Below, piece by piece: positions 42,214 to 56,400 of a stretch of DNA of 64,000 bases. Position 1 is the stretch's first letter. Each line of letters opens with the position of its first letter. The DNA comes from Macrocystis pyrifera (taxonomy: Eukaryota > Sar > Phaeophyceae > Laminariales > Laminariaceae). The notes beneath the pieces are model-generated. The model had not been told where the DNA came from and made no database searches. It saw only the letters and a list, made by a program, of their open reading frames with translations. Location of the stretch: the NCBI GenBank assembly GCA_031763025.1, contig JASSKH010000029.1, forward strand, positions 8,538,571 to 8,602,570, given 5' to 3'. Made by a program: the position numbers and the translations under genes.

Positions 42214-42438
42214 ACACAGGTGGCCGAGACCGTATTTCCCCCCATTGCGCAATGTGGGTGTAAAAGAGTCCTTGTGGAGACTGCTGTGAACAATGCAGCA
42301 GACCACTAGAGTGCACCGAATTGAAGGGTTTTCGACACCTTCTGAATGAATGGTTTGCTACAATACGCAAGGTCTCCACAAGACTTTTTTTCTGCTGCGC
42401 CCTCCTTGTGCAAGGGGGGCGTCCCGGCCAAGCCGTGT
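42214..42438. mobile_element. MITE-5 family copy
   Basis: ACACAGGTGGCCGAGACC and CGTCCCGGCCAAGCCGTGT are the ends; TCCTTGTGGAGAC and GTCTCCACAAGAC are the inner arms. Confidence 0.75.
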
Positions 42439-44209
42439 ATGTTAGTCGGTACACCTATTCGAAGGGTGGCACTCGGCATCGAACGACCAACACCACTCGT
42501 CCATATCAATAACCGGTCAGTACGACTGTACGAGTACGCTTTATAGATAGTTTCTTTCGGTCGCTGATAGAGCTCCATTTCCCTCAACTCTTGGGACTAC
42601 GAGCTCGGAAAGGTTATTTGGTGCCATCATTGTCCTGGGTATACCTTTGCGCCTATTACCGTTGGATATAGCCTTTCAGTGGTGGTCTCGCAGTTACTTC
42701 CATCACCGTACCAGTGGATTTACGAGCTCGGAAACACTCTTTCTATTTTGGTTGTCTTTATCTTGCGTATATTCGGAAATGCTGCGTTTAGATATTGCAT
42801 TACAGTCCTGTGAGCTGCTCGATCGTGAGATCAAAGCGCAGCGGGTTCGACCCTACGGTCTTTATACGTTGCCCTACCGTACTAAAAGCCAATCGGTTCT
42901 GAGAACAAAGTGCAGCGGAATCGATCCTACGCCCTTTAGATACTCCTCTTCTCGTACCTCCTTTCTGTCGTCGTTGCCCTGCGTACCCTTGAAAATATTT
43001 CCGTTCTAGATATTTCACTGCGACACGAGCAACTGTTGACCGTGCAGCATTCAGGTAAACGCACTTGGTGTGATTAGCAGGTTTCGAATCTACGCTGACA
43101 AGCTGAGAGGCGGCCGGGAAAGAGACCAAACACAGCCATCGGCCAAGTTCTACGACGATGGTGCTGGTGACGGCAAATATGTTGTGACTGCTGGTGCTTG
43201 CTCGGTGCTTGCTTTTGCTGTCATCTATTACGGAGGAGAGAACGCCCTGTACAAACGAAAATACGTCGAATGACAGAGACAAAAGGCCCGGACGAATATA
43301 CTCGCAGACTCCGCTGTGCACGTATTGTGGGATGGTGTTTTCAACCTATTATTGCTTACCCTGGTATCTTATATGTATGTATCATAGCTGGTACCGTACG
43401 TACGTAGGGTGTAGGGGTGTAGGGTGCTTTTGCTCCTTCTTGTGTTCAACCTTATACTCAAGGATGGAACTTTCTTAGGGCACCCCTTGACAATGCTGTC
43501 GCGCGTTCAGCCTCTACTTGCCTACATCCTCGAATTTATGCGAGGACGAGCGGGACCGTTGACAGTCGTAAGGCCGCTGCGGCGAAGCCCCGTTCTTCTC
43601 ATAGTATACGTAGACTACGGAGATACCACGGGTAGGGTGATATCGTCTACCTGACAATTGCGGTAGGGTCGCCGTACGTAGCACATGTTTTGTCGGCACT
43701 GTGTTATGTGGTAAGCTACTGCCGTGATTCTCTTCCTGCAAGTTGCTTGGCAAAACAGAAACACATTTCTTGTACTCGTACTCGTACGTCAAATGTGTTG
43801 TATGTGTTGTATGTGCTGTATATATCTGTCGTACATACTCGTACGTGGAGGGCACGACATGTGGTATAAAAATACCTGGTACCAGGCGCCAGGTATCAGG
43901 TACTGCTGCTGTTGTTTTTCTTACCATACGGGTATGGCTGGTGCTCTTCAAGTATACCAGCACAACATACATACCGTACTGACTTTTGTATCTGCTGTGT
44001 GTTCTCCTATTCTGCTGTGCAGTGTGAGTAGACAATTTGTACGAGTATGTCAGGTCCAAGGAGTGTCGCACTGTACGATTAAGATATTAATGTATAATAC
44101 CGGTAGTAAAAAAAAACACCTACACCTCCTGGTCGAACAAAAACTTGATGGCATGGTCTGCAGCTCTAACCTCGAGCTTGAGTACATTTTGTAAGGGAAT
44201 CATCGAATG

Positions 44210-44990
44210 CGAACACCGTTTCTACGCTTTCGTACCTCTAATGCAGGCCCCGCTCTCGCGAGGTGGTCACCGTGCTACCCTGTCCTCCACGAAATACCAC
44301 GGAGCGTCTCCCTCCGGACTCCGGCAGGCCCTCGTGCGTGCTTGGTATATGCCCTCAACAGCACAGTTGGAAGTTCGAAGTCGCTGGTGAGCGCAGAGCT
44401 CGGCACACCGGCTGGCTGGTGTGATCTTGCCAGACGTCACACCACTCTGCTGTGCGCTTTCAATCTACGTGTCGGAACACCAGCAAGGCGTCTCTAGCCA
44501 CTCCCGGAGCTCACTTTTCAGCCGCAGAGAACAACAAGCACTGACCCCGACCCCCTCTCTCCACTTCTCTCCTCTTCAAGCCCACGGCTGCTACCGTCAG
44601 CGCTCACGAAAAACAAGCTCAACGTCCATTTACTTCCGGTTCCTCTGGCGGCTCCGCTTCCGACCTTCTCCGGTGCTTCGCGTGACTTTATGGGGACGTA
44701 CCCCCGAGAAGGCTACGTACCACAGCAGTAGTGGGCGATGTGACTCGAGACCGGATCCGCGACGGGGGGAGTTGGTTACCTGCACGTACGTGGATGTCGC
44801 TGTATCGTCGTTTTAATAACCTGCTCGTGGGGGGAAGACACCGACGGCACCAGGGGCCTCATGCGGTCGATCGGTCCGCCCAATGGCCCGTCATGGTGGT
44901 TTCCCCAGTTATTCGCGCCAGGACTGTCGGATCGAGCTGTCGGGCTATTCGGTTCACGTGGTGTTGCGCAGCAGTGGTGTGATCATAGCT
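44210..44990 (-). other. Upstream block of copy B shared with copy A
   Basis: Counterpart of 16050-16900. Shared pieces include CACCGTGCTACCCTGTCCTCC (CCGTGCTGCCCTGTCCTCC in A), ATTTACTTCCGGTTCCTC, TGGCGGCTCC, CACCAGGGGCCTCATGCGGTCG (CACCAGGGACCCTCATGCGGTCG in A) and GTTATTCGCG (GATTATTCGCG in A). All three minus-strand frames are broken here, so it is not one intact coding exon. Confidence 0.55.
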
Positions 44991-46789
44991 TCACGCGCGT
45001 GAACCTACGAAAGTGGTGCAGCTATATATACCCCGGCGTACGATAGCAGGAGTGGATACATCGTATTGCTGCGAAGTGCGAACGGAGAAAAGTATGTGAT
45101 TCGATAGTGGCACCAAATACTCGTTTTGCTACTGTGCAGCAATAGTACTTGTCGTAAACCAAGAGGTTGCTGATCAACGAGCGGGTGTACGTGAACACAC
45201 ATGTTGCAGCAGTAGCTGTTCGTAGCTCGTGTCAAGTCGAGCGAGTCCTCCGCATGCCCGCCATGAGCTCTTTATGCGAGTGGTATGCTGTGCGGTTCGC
45301 GGGATATGCATCACATGCATCTGCTGTATGTGACATATCTGCCGTCCCAGGTATGGCATGTATCTTATGCAAGTGGCATATGTTGGTGTATGTGCTGCAT
45401 GTGCTGTACTTCGTATGTGCTGTATGTGGTGTGTGTGCGTCGTGCCGTTCAGAATGCCCCCCCCCCCCCCAAGTTGAATAACAACAACTGCACGTACCTC
45501 GTGCGACAGCGGACAGACCTGCAATGCTTGTTCACCGAAGAAATGGTAAATCTGCAAGTCGCCACCTTCGTCAGCGAAACACATGTTATGTCATGTGGGC
45601 AGAGCCCAAACATCCCGTGACGAAACCGCTATTTCCATCAAGTACCACGGTGTGTGATCTAGGGTGCTGTGTATGCTTGCTTGGAGGAGATAGAACGGCT
45701 GCTTCCGTTTCTTGCCCCGACACTGTGTCTGCTAACTTTGTCACGCGTACTATTAATACGACCGTGGTACACAATCATGTAAGATTGAACTTAAGGACAT
45801 CTGCCGTTCGTGGAGGAGCTGGATTTGATCTCAACACACATGGAAGGCATGCCTGGTTTGGAGATACACACGAGTCCGAGAGGGAGAGAACGATTTTGGT
45901 TGATGTTGAACTCCGGGATCCCATTCAGAAGATAGATATGGACACGGGGGGTAACAGACAAGTAAAGCATATATGGCAGATGATGGAAAGCTTAAGCTTG
46001 TGGTAGGTATCTGACTGGCATACTGCTGTTTGGAGGAATGAGACTAAAAGAGATGACATACATTTTCTCGAGAGTTTCACAGGAAACTGGTTGACCGATC
46101 ATGTCTTTAAAGCTGCACCAGAATAAGCCGAGAAGGCTCGCCGTGATGCAGAAGTCGTTGCATGATACGATTAGTATACGAATTACCAGGTACCTCTCTG
46201 ATTATGAGCGAAAGGACCGTTTCACCTTGGTATGTATTCACATTTGAACGCTTCTTGTATTTACGTCGAAAGAGAAGTACGTGCCTCTCAGTTGAAGCTA
46301 CCCTGGCGCCGCCTTTGAAAGGGAGCCTGGCTAACATCGCGGGTGTGATATTGTGTTAGCATGTCTGTTTGGGTTGGTTATGATCTGGAGGCATTCGGAA
46401 CCCCCCAGGTCAAGGCTATCCTACAGTAGCTTCTTTTGGATGTTTCGACATCAGGTATCACGCGCCCCTGTTCGATTCACAGAGGCCAGAAGACAACCTT
46501 TGGCTGCTCCCCATACTCCATGGCAGAGAAGACAAATCACCGTCGTACTTGCTCGGGCGGCTACCAATACCGCCACCGCATTTAATACATACATTCCGCT
46601 TAGCTATAACACGTCGAGGCGAATAATCTCATAACGCGTAACAGCGACACCCCACTCCCTTGAGCTCCCCCTACTCATTCGACCCACTCTTCTCTTTCCC
46701 GAGTCTATTCCTAGCTGGGGCGTTGTGTCCAGGTCACACGTTTTCACCGACACAAAACAGACAATAGTTTTATACGCGTGGGGGGGGCC

Positions 46790-47375
46790 TTCTAAACGCG
46801 AGCTGCCTAAACCCGGCGACAGGCTAAACGCAGCAGGCAGTGTACTGAATCCGAATGACACCCTACGATAGAATCAGCTACGCATGAGAACGAAGATAAC
46901 TTTAACGCAGGCAAGGTGCATGCTGACCTGCAGCCTAAAGACTGAATCAGCTACTCTCCTAAAAAGGCGAGCGCACAGGCGGTGTGCTGAATCTGAAATC
47001 ACAGGCTAAGATTGAGTCAGCCATTCTCCAGGACATGAAAACAAGTGAAACTACTGGCTGAGTTCTGGCTTGCATACTACGGCTGAACCAGCTACTCTCC
47101 TTAATCCACGAGAACATTAAACGCAGGGGATGTGCTTGACCTGCCGGCTACGACCACGACAAGTCAGCTGTTCTCCCTCAGCGATAACAAGCCGAACCGC
47201 AGGTAGTGTGCTCAACACGCTGGCTACAACCGGGTCACCTATTCTCCTAAAATCGACGGCGAGTTTGAAACGCAGTCAGCGCGCTTTTGAAAATCGCTGG
47301 CTACGGTCATAGCCCGTCATTTATTTTCAGCGATCGAAGACAGGTTAAATACAGGCAGCGTGCTGAATCGCCTCA
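46790..47375 (-). repeat. Degenerate minisatellite at the 3' end of copy C
   Basis: About seven or eight imperfect units of ~75 bp, each with a version of GCTGAATCAGCTACTCTCCT and AAACGCAGGCAGTGTGCTGA. The unit nearest the gene overlaps the last codons and the stop of copy C exon 11. Confidence 0.8.
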
Positions 47376-47489
47376 TGATGTTGACCTTCGATCGCTCCAT
47401 GTTCATAACCGCTTGAGCCATGGTCATCTGACCCTCCGTTTCGAAGTTCGTGGGCATGTCCAGTTTGCCCTCGATCGTCATAGACGCCT
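47317..47489 (-). CDS. Copy C exon 11: C-terminal tail and stop
   Basis: 173 bp including the stop at 47319-47317; acceptor GTTTCACAG, start phase 1. It encodes ASMTIEGKLDMPTNFETEGQ, MTMAQAVMNMERSKVNIMRR and FSTLPVFNLSSIAENK. The last ~16 codons and the stop lie within the first unit of a degenerate minisatellite that continues to about 46790. Confidence 0.7.
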
Positions 47490-50400
47490 CTGTGAAACGG
47501 CCGACCGGGGTTTCGGAGGTACAGCACGCGGATGGGAATCGCGGCATCGTGAGAAAAAACAAGCCCAAACTACTCCATGATAGGTACGCAGTAGTGCCAG
47601 GTAGGTATTAACCCAGAAGAGGCGCTATCCGGAGACGTATCTTTTTTCCTTTTTATTTGTTTTGCTTGCGTCACCACTTCCTTTTCACACCGAACGGTAT
47701 CACTCGCATCTAAATCGAAGGACGTTCGATCACCCTCAGCCGCGGGCGTTCTGGACATGTGCTTTTTATGCACGACAGAGATACCTAGCATTTGTTTTTT
47801 GCGTTATGAGGCACATATATGTGGATGACGGAGTTTAATACCGAATAACTACACGAAATATATCCTGCGTGTGTTGAGCAATAATTTTCGTTAGCACCCA
47901 TCATAGGCCAAATGATTAAGCATCGGGCTAAGCCCACCCATTTCCTCAGAAGTTGGGTTCGTTTGACCTGCACAAAGCATGGACCCTCCTCAAGCCAGTA
48001 GGCTCGGCAAAAAAAAAATGCGCCGCCCCTAAAAGGCAAACACGCGTACTACGATAGGGGTAGAAATATTTTCGCTGAAACGTTTTATGAGAGACGGGGG
48101 TCCTACCCGAAACCGTCAAACTTATTGTTTTGTGTTGGGATATGCTGGTTGCGTTTTTAGGCCACGGGATTGTTCACCAACCATTACATTTACGTTCTCC
48201 TCCAAAATCAGTTTTTGAGCTCCTTAAGGTCGTGTGAGGAGACTCAGAAAACAATGGACCCCTACCTTGCTAGTAGTAGCATGCATCGATTGGTTCATCG
48301 GGCTAGGCTTACCTACTTCCTCACGAGCCAGGTTCGGTTGACTTCCTAATTGTACGGAAACAATTACCTGCTATCCCTATAAGGCAAAGCACGCGTCTGA
48401 ATGTGACTACAACTGCGCAAGCACTTGTGTTTTACTCTCACCATCGCCTGCTGTATGGGCCGACGTTGTGAAGTGTCAGAAAACTATCGTGGGGGGAGCG
48501 GTGGGTGATTCACAGTATTGGTCGCACGAGTTCCGATGGGATCCCGCGGGATACCCCGGGAACCCGTGGGGAGTCCCGTGGGATCCCAGACGAAAATAAA
48601 TCAATCGACTACTTGAGCTAATGCGACCACTTCGTTGTGGTTTTCACCAGGAGGCCATATACATATGTGGCGTAAAACACCAATGGTACTCCAGCGATAT
48701 TGGGGTACTTCTTCAGCTGAAGACCTCTCGTCACACTCCTAACGTTTCGGCGAAAACAGGACTATTCCTATCGCATCGAATCGCGAGTCTCACCTGACAC
48801 GGTGTTGTGACATGGTTTGGCGGTTTTCGTTACGTGGTATGATACGGTGTTCACGACGCCTTACCTGCGTTCTCTTCTTCCTGTACACGCTTGCACGCGT
48901 TAAGGAAAACCTTGCTGATCAAAAATGATTTTAGAAGGTTCTCGTCGAGCATCTTGCGAATTTCCACTTCCGATGGGTTGAAGATGTCCCGTTTCTGCTC
49001 AATTCCAGCTACTTCAAACAAGCTCCATTCTCCAATCTAATTTGTAACCACGCGACGAGGAGATGCACGGGAGGGGAGGGAGGAGAGGGGGGAGAGGGAG
49101 AGTTCTTAAGCGCTGAAGAGCTAAGCACGTCCGTGGAAGCTTCAGAACACTTTCCTGCGAACGGAGTGTTGCACTTATCCTTCGCCCAAGCCAGACTCCG
49201 ACAACAAGATGACACGTAGACACCGGTTATGCACCTGCTACGTCTGCTATCGAAGTGTTGCGGACAAGAACATTGGCGGGTGTCTCTGGCATAAACCGCA
49301 TGTTTCAGAAAGCAAGCGGCTAAATATGAATGTGCTGATAACCATTTAGACGTTTCCTGCGCTACCAGTCTACCTCCATCAAACGTTCATCTCGTGTATT
49401 AAGAGGCGGCGAGGAGCAAGACAACTGTAAGACCTGACCAAAATATCGGTGTATACCCAGAATACGGAGAGGGTACGTCCACACCAGTCTAGACAAAAAC
49501 AGAACCTCAGGCTTGTGCTGTTGAGGTTTCTGGTTATTTGGCGGCGAGAGGTACCATGCGCTGGTCCCCACTAAGTTGCCGTTTATCATCGTATGGCCGC
49601 CGCCGAAACCAATGCAGAACATGTACAATTTTGCGAACACTTTGGTCGTTGAGGTGTCTACCACAGCCGACTGAAGGAGGAGAAAGGGGCCGGGGGAGCG
49701 GTATATCATTCATGACAGTACTCGTATGACCATAGATTATCGCATTACTACAATCCGGGACGGGGAACATCGAGTTTTCACCAACCAGGCAGGCAAGACA
49801 TTGCTTGTTGCACCAATCGCGAAGCGAAACGCGAGGTGTTCGGCGAGTCGCATGAAGGGTAAGCTGCATCTCATTCAGAAACGTCTGTGAGTTGAAACAT
49901 TTTTTCATTGATTGACAGCGGCAAACTGATTGATGGTGGGGGGGGGGGTTATCATCTTGTCGTTCATGGCAGTAGTCATACGACCGTAGCCTGGGCAGAG
50001 CACGAGGTCTTTAGACCGACGAGAAAGACATTGCATGATGAGGGGGGGGGGTTCCCACGTCATGCATGGCCGTAGTCGTCTGATCATAGACCGGGGGGGG
50101 GGGAATGATATGATTCCCCAACCACTATAGTACAGCTCTGAGCATGAACATAAGGGCCACTTGGTCTTCATACTAATGTCTAAACCTTCTTGTTGTTTCC
50201 ATCCATAGCGGTACCAGTATGTGAATAGAGGGTGGGGGATGGTGTACTCATTATTATGCCTGGTTGTAGTCGTATAACCATAGACCCTCGCATCCCTACA
50301 TTGCCAGGACGGAGCAGATCGGGTTTTAGCCGACCAGGCAGACATTGCTTGAACCAAGCGCGAAGCGCCGGAAGGTGTTGGGCGAGTCACATGAAGGATG

Positions 50401-53400
50401 AGCTGTATTCTACTAAGAACCGCTTTAGAGGTAGATTTTCTCGCATATGGATGACGGCGTTATTGAATAAAATTAATTGCGGGTGTGGCCACTTCCAGGG
50501 ACAGCAATGGGTTTACTATGTAACTGCCTCGTGGGTGCCTCACCATATATGCACTACGTGATACGATCATCCCCCCCCTTGTGCGGAGTAAAGGTTCTCC
50601 CGGCACAAATATGATCTAACTCGACCGCCAGCCGAGGTAACCGCCAAAACTAAATAAAAAAATAAGAAACGGTACCCTGGCTGTCTAGCTCGCGCAGTGA
50701 GAGGCGTGTTTTACATCGTCGTCGCCAACCGACGCCAGGGGGGCGGGGCGGGTGATAGGCATACATTTTCATTAAGTACGGGTAACTGAGGCCTCCGTTC
50801 CTTGCCCACGGTCGTCGTGGTCACAACCGAACCGCGACTAAGTCTCTAACAACTCACCTGGAGAACTTTATTTCGCATCGCCGATTCAATATTAACCTCT
50901 AGCTCTGCTCCCGCCACAATGTACGTATCAACAATTTCACGGAAATAGACGTAGATCTCCCTGTCCGAACCCTCGTCCGCCCGCCGGACGTATCGGTCCA
51001 CCTAAAGGAACGTGTTGTCGACGTCGCGCATGCATGGGGATAAAAAAACACAAACGAAGGCGGTCCGTTTTAGCAGCAACCTCGCCGGAGTCAGGCCGGT
51101 GCGGTGTAGAAGGGGTACCTGTTGTATGTGCTGTATGTGCTGTATGTGCGTTTGTTAAGATACCGGTAGGGGCGCATGCGTCCTACGGTAGAAGTAGGGT
51201 ACACCCATATTTTCTGAGATTTTCTCGCGTGAGGGGCTTTGTACGTGCCTTGAAACAAAAACTGACTTTTCACAAAATTTGCAAAAACAACGACCAGAAA
51301 TGCTTGCCACATCTTCGATATTTTGTCTGTTTGGCTTTAGGGCAGGGTTAGAGTTGGTTGCGTATGTCTCGTAGTGTGTACCATTTTCTCGAGTAAGTGG
51401 TAAGTTTTCTCGAGCAAGTGGTAAGCAAACCCATGGCCTACAACATGCTTGATACGAATACATTTTGTTTTCATTTTCCATCTTACAATTTGCAACGCTT
51501 ACTTCCATCCACATCATCCTTATATGAAGTGGCAACTATGATCCGATAGCATCAAAACACGAAAGGATTTGAAAATCCCACCTGAAACATGCATGATCAA
51601 AAAATGCTCCTGATAATGCAGTCCCCCACAAGACTGACTCTACCGATGCCTAGCGGACTTTTGACCAATCACACTAATGCTTTTGAAGGAGGGACAGTAG
51701 CTGTGATTCGAATAATATTGAAAGAGACAGTAGCTGTGATTCGAATAATATTGAAAGAGGCAGTAGGTTTGATCGAATAATATTGAAAGAGAGAGTAGGT
51801 CTGGGACGAAAAATACTGAAACAGCCCAATGTGGAGCGGTCCGACGAGACTGGGTATGAAGTATGTCGAGGAGCGCCGTCGGCCAGCAACAAAAAATAAC
51901 CACGATTTGCTACCCCTACCCCAGGTATCATAGCCGGCGTGTAGGGATACTGTACCTTTTTTTGGGCCAAAAGTATTTTTTCCGACGACCGGAGAGGGGT
52001 CCTAAACGGAAGATCTGTAACCTAATACCTGTCGAAACACCGCTTGTTTTACCATGGTACACAGGTTGTCCGCTTTACCTAAAATGGGCACTTTTTGGTT
52101 TCCTCTCGTGGTGACGTTCTGGGTGACTTACAGTAGTAACGAGTTACCAATAGCACACAGTTCGCCTGCCGCCAGCAGCACGTGTCTCCAAGGTGGGCAC
52201 CGGGTGACGCGAAACAAACAAAAAATTAGGTGTTTCAAGCATTCGCAAACACCTGAGCCACGACACATCCAAACAAAAGAGATGTCGACACCATCACACA
52301 CGAGCAAAGAATGCCACGCAAGACACGGTTCGACGGTGCCATACTATCACCGCCCGAAGCGTGACATCGAAGAAGTCTGGCGCGCGCAGCCCGACCAACA
52401 CTTATGGGCGCTACTAACAGTCCTACGGCAGCAACGCAAACACCACTCTGCGCGTAAATACAGTTGCCGCTTCGTATTCATATTAAACTATGAACAGACT
52501 TTATATTTTCGCCTAGAAGGATACCAGGTGTACTACTGTACTAAAAAACAGAGGTATATCCAGCAGCACACACATCGATATCTTCTCACTTGAGGAGGTG
52601 GACCGGGGTCAGAAAATATGGAGCCAAAACGTGGCACCTCTACCGCAGCTTTCGCTCACAAACGGATATAATCAGGTGGGCACAAAGAGAAAATACGACG
52701 AGCCTTTAGTTTGGTTAGATAGTTACGTGGAGCACCACGTTACTTGCCGCCTTTAAGAAGTCGTAGGACTCGGAGCACAAGTAGTCCTGCACGTGCTTTT
52801 CGAACGCCTCGTCCAAAATTGGGCATTCCATCAGCACCTGGAAAAACGGGAGAGACGGAGGGCCACACGGGTAGGCGGTTCATACTATCGTATTCGTATG
52901 CGCGTGTACAGTACATTCGTGCCCACAGTCCCGCCCCGTGCTAGCACTGCTTTAGCGATTTGATACACACACGCTGAGATTTGCACGACAGAGTTAATGA
53001 CATACGCACGTACCATATTTAATAAATATCATGCTTACGAGAGAGAGGGAGTGTTTTCATGCGACGGACTCTTTCCCTGACCATGCTTACGAGGTAGAGG
53101 GAGTGCTTTCGTGCGACGGACTCTTTCCCTGGCCCTTTCTAGGACTGCAGTCCCGTTTGGGGGACAAACCACCCAATTTCTAACTAGCTTGTCCTCAAAG
53201 CGGGAACTGCAGTAGTGAGGGGGGGGGGTGGTCTTGGCCTCCCCGCGTTCCTTGATCAAACGCCGCAGACACCATAAGGAAACCTGTACAGCAGTGAGCC
53301 CCACGAGTGGCGGACAGCCTGAAGCTAACACTGCCAATAGGGAACAGGAATACAAGCCAAAACGAGGCTAAGAAACACGTTGAGTTACTGTAGCGAAACT

Positions 53401-56400
53401 TTACGAGGCGTTCTACGATAGAGGCACTAATATGAGCACTTGCTTTTTCGGTAAAATATTTCCGACCAGCCGGCCGTGCTCCTTAACCCAATTTCGTTGG
53501 AATAAAATTTACTTTTTATATTTTTCTCGTGACGCACCTACTCTTTGTAGGCATCGGGTTGCCCTTTTAGCTGTTGTCACAATCAGCGATTGGGCGAGGT
53601 ATATAGATCACTCCAAAGGAGGAGGCGTCAGGGAATATAGATGCTACAACGGTTGGAGGCGTCACAGCAGTAATTTTCACCGGCGAAGGACACGATAGGC
53701 GTTGCAATTAGGGTTTGCAATCGGGGGCCTCAAATAGAGAGTGCACTTAAGAGTTGCAATTCGGTGTTGCAACTATAATTTGCTTTCAGGGGTTGCAACT
53801 CGTGTTAACACTTTTTTGGTCCACCGTTTTGTGACTGACAACGGGGGGGGAGTCTTCAACTGTGAAACCTCCACCCACTATCGCCGGCATATCGTTTATG
53901 TTTTCACTGTTTAGCTCTAAACGAAAAAGCCGAAGCCATGGGGTCGTTCATCACCTCACACGCTTTCAGTTTTGTTGAGAGCTTTTTATCGGTGGGGTAT
54001 CGAGCTCCAAAAAGTGGAGACCCTCAGAATGTGTTAGCTGCAGCCTTATCTTAGTGTGGCTTCATGAGAATAACATGCCACGACCGTGATGTATTCCTCG
54101 TCCAAGCCATACGCATGAAATGCTTTCTTGCCTTTGAGCTGTTCCATCTTTCCCTCCACGCCGTAGTGTACTTATCGTCGATGACCACCGTAGGCTTCTT
54201 CTTTTTCCAGCAAACCCCGCACCCCTTGTGCCGGCGGGGCTCAATGAAGAACCTGCAACGGAAAAAAAGTCAAAAATCGGGGTGACAATATGACACGGTG
54301 TGCGTTTGATATCACGAGAATTGCGATAGTGTAACCTCGTCTTACTGTGTGTGCCTGCCGTAAACGGTTTAGCACCGTTACGCACCGGATTTCACGCTCA
54401 GCAATGGGTACCCCCCCAACAAAGGAGTCCTTGATGAGGCAAAAGCATAAGTAACGCAGGCTACATCGGCTTGTCTCGAGTTTAGACTCAGCATGGTGTG
54501 CAGGCCATTTCTCCCGCTCTAAGGCCGAAACCGGCGTTATCCCGAGCGATAACTCCCGCGTTAAGGCCGGTTTCGGCCTTATCCCGGGTTGAGGCACATG
54601 TGGCCGTACATCGGGATCCGGCAAAAGTGGTAAGAATGCAGGTTTAAGTGCCTTGTCCCATACCCTGCCTTATTGTGGGGTGCCCACTGTACTTCGAAAG
54701 GCATCGTGGTCCTAGTCGTCTTCCCCCCAGGTTCTGTATACGTTCGTCAATACTTTCCTACCGTACAAGACTGCACGTGCTTGCACGGCTCCCGCTGGGG
54801 TGAGAACATGCCCCTCGGGAGCTACGTCGCGGAAAGGGGGGGGGCGGGGGGGGGGGGGGGTACCGTAGCACAAACTTTTTCCCTGGAAGACGGGTGCCCT
54901 CTAAAGAGAAGCCACCCAACAACGTTTGCAACCCCTTTTCCTGCTCCTTTGAAATGCACCTTTGCAACACCTCCGCAACACCTTTGCACATTCATGCAGC
55001 AACTTTTCCAAGTCCTTTGAAACACGTTGGCAACACCTTTTTCCTGCTCCTTTGAAGCGCATTTCCAACACCTGTGCATCACATTTGGGGCCTATTTACC
55101 GGGCACCTTTTTCCAACTCCTTTGAAACCCCTTTGCAACTCGGTCTCGCCACCTTTGCAACACCTTTGCGATATCTCATGTATGCATGCCTGCCTTGAAA
55201 AGATATCAATCTGTACCTAAATATAATGACCATTTTTATACCAATATTAAGTAAACAAAAAATCAATATTTAGGGGCAGAACGATGTACAGCAGTCTCTC
55301 TATGTAGCCCATGGGATCAACTGTTGCTACCAACGTTCAGAAAAGTTAGAATAAACATCACCCGACACACAGTTGACGCGTTCTACGATAGAGGTGTAGC
55401 ACATTTCCGCCAACATGTTTTCTGAACGACGGGGTCCCTTAACCCAAAATCGTCGGAATACAAATCTTGCTCCGAAAAATGACGTTGTTGCATACTTGGG
55501 CCATGGGATCGTTTATCGGGATGCAATTTGATTTTTGCTGAAGTCAGTTTTCGGGGTAGGTAAGAAGCTCCTTAAGGTCAAGTGAGGAGCCTCAGAAAGT
55601 TTTAGGATCAAACTCTATCGTAGAACACCTCAGTCCTAGAGACCTCCTTTCGGCACCTAGCGAACAACTAGTATAATAGTAGCTTTTAACTCATACACCA
55701 AGCTTGCCGAAATGAGTGACAACGAAACCTTCGATCTCATAGCTTCGATGTAGAGTGTTGTTTGTCCTATACATCAGATCCTGATACACTTTGCAGGGGT
55801 ATATCTCCCCAGCTGCATTGGTTGATGCAGAGATTCGCGAGGATGCCACGTCAACGGTACACGTTTCACGCCTCCGACAGATCGATCATCATGACCACTA
55901 TCATCTAGATCACCTATTGCGGGGGACCATAGTAAATAGGACCAAATATTGTTAGTAAAAATAGGTAAATATATATATATTTATGTATACCATAGGTCCT
56001 ATTAACTATGGACCCCCGTAATAATGCTTCACCCGGCATCGTGAGAGGTGGTGCAAGAAATGTAAGGCACATATCTACTGTAACTTACTTCTTTGAAACA
56101 CGTGCCATCATACAACAAGCAACTCACCCGGCAACGAGGAGCTAAATCACACAACAAGATCGGTAGTATATCTGCCCTCGAAATATCTACAAGGTACATC
56201 AGGTACATCATCAAGTGGGAGGGGATCCATGATCTCTCCGAGGCATGAAAAATAATACCGTGTACCGTCGCATGACCCTTTCGCCTCTCTGGCGACGTCT
56301 GGCGGGGGCACAGCGCGAAATAAAAAAACGAAAATCCTCCCAGCAGACGTTTTTGCATTGGTGACATGACTCGACGCATGGTACGGTGGCAGTGGGCTTC

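Larger units (their letters stand above)
40866..47316. other. Intergenic region between copy C (3') and copy B (5')
   Basis: 6.4 kb. It holds two MITE-5 elements (41077, 42214), a MITE-4 (41485-41735), a worn MITE-1 (41776-41871), part of an R8 repeat (41925-42085), the upstream block shared with copy A (44210-44990), TGCTGTATG-type repeats (43795-43830, 45300-45440) and the minisatellite at 46790-47375. A 160-codon open frame on the plus strand at 45524-46006 is unsupported. Confidence 0.5.

Noticed and set aside
42820-42870. GGTTCGACCC as a possible tRNA T-arm
   Set aside because: No acceptor stem, D-arm or anticodon arm could be fitted around it.
45524-46006. 160-codon open frame on the plus strand
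   Set aside because: No recognisable domain, no counterpart upstream of copy A, and average composition.
52054-52593. 179-codon open frame on the plus strand
   Set aside because: It lies in copy C intron 8, has no recognisable domain and no match in copy B intron 8.
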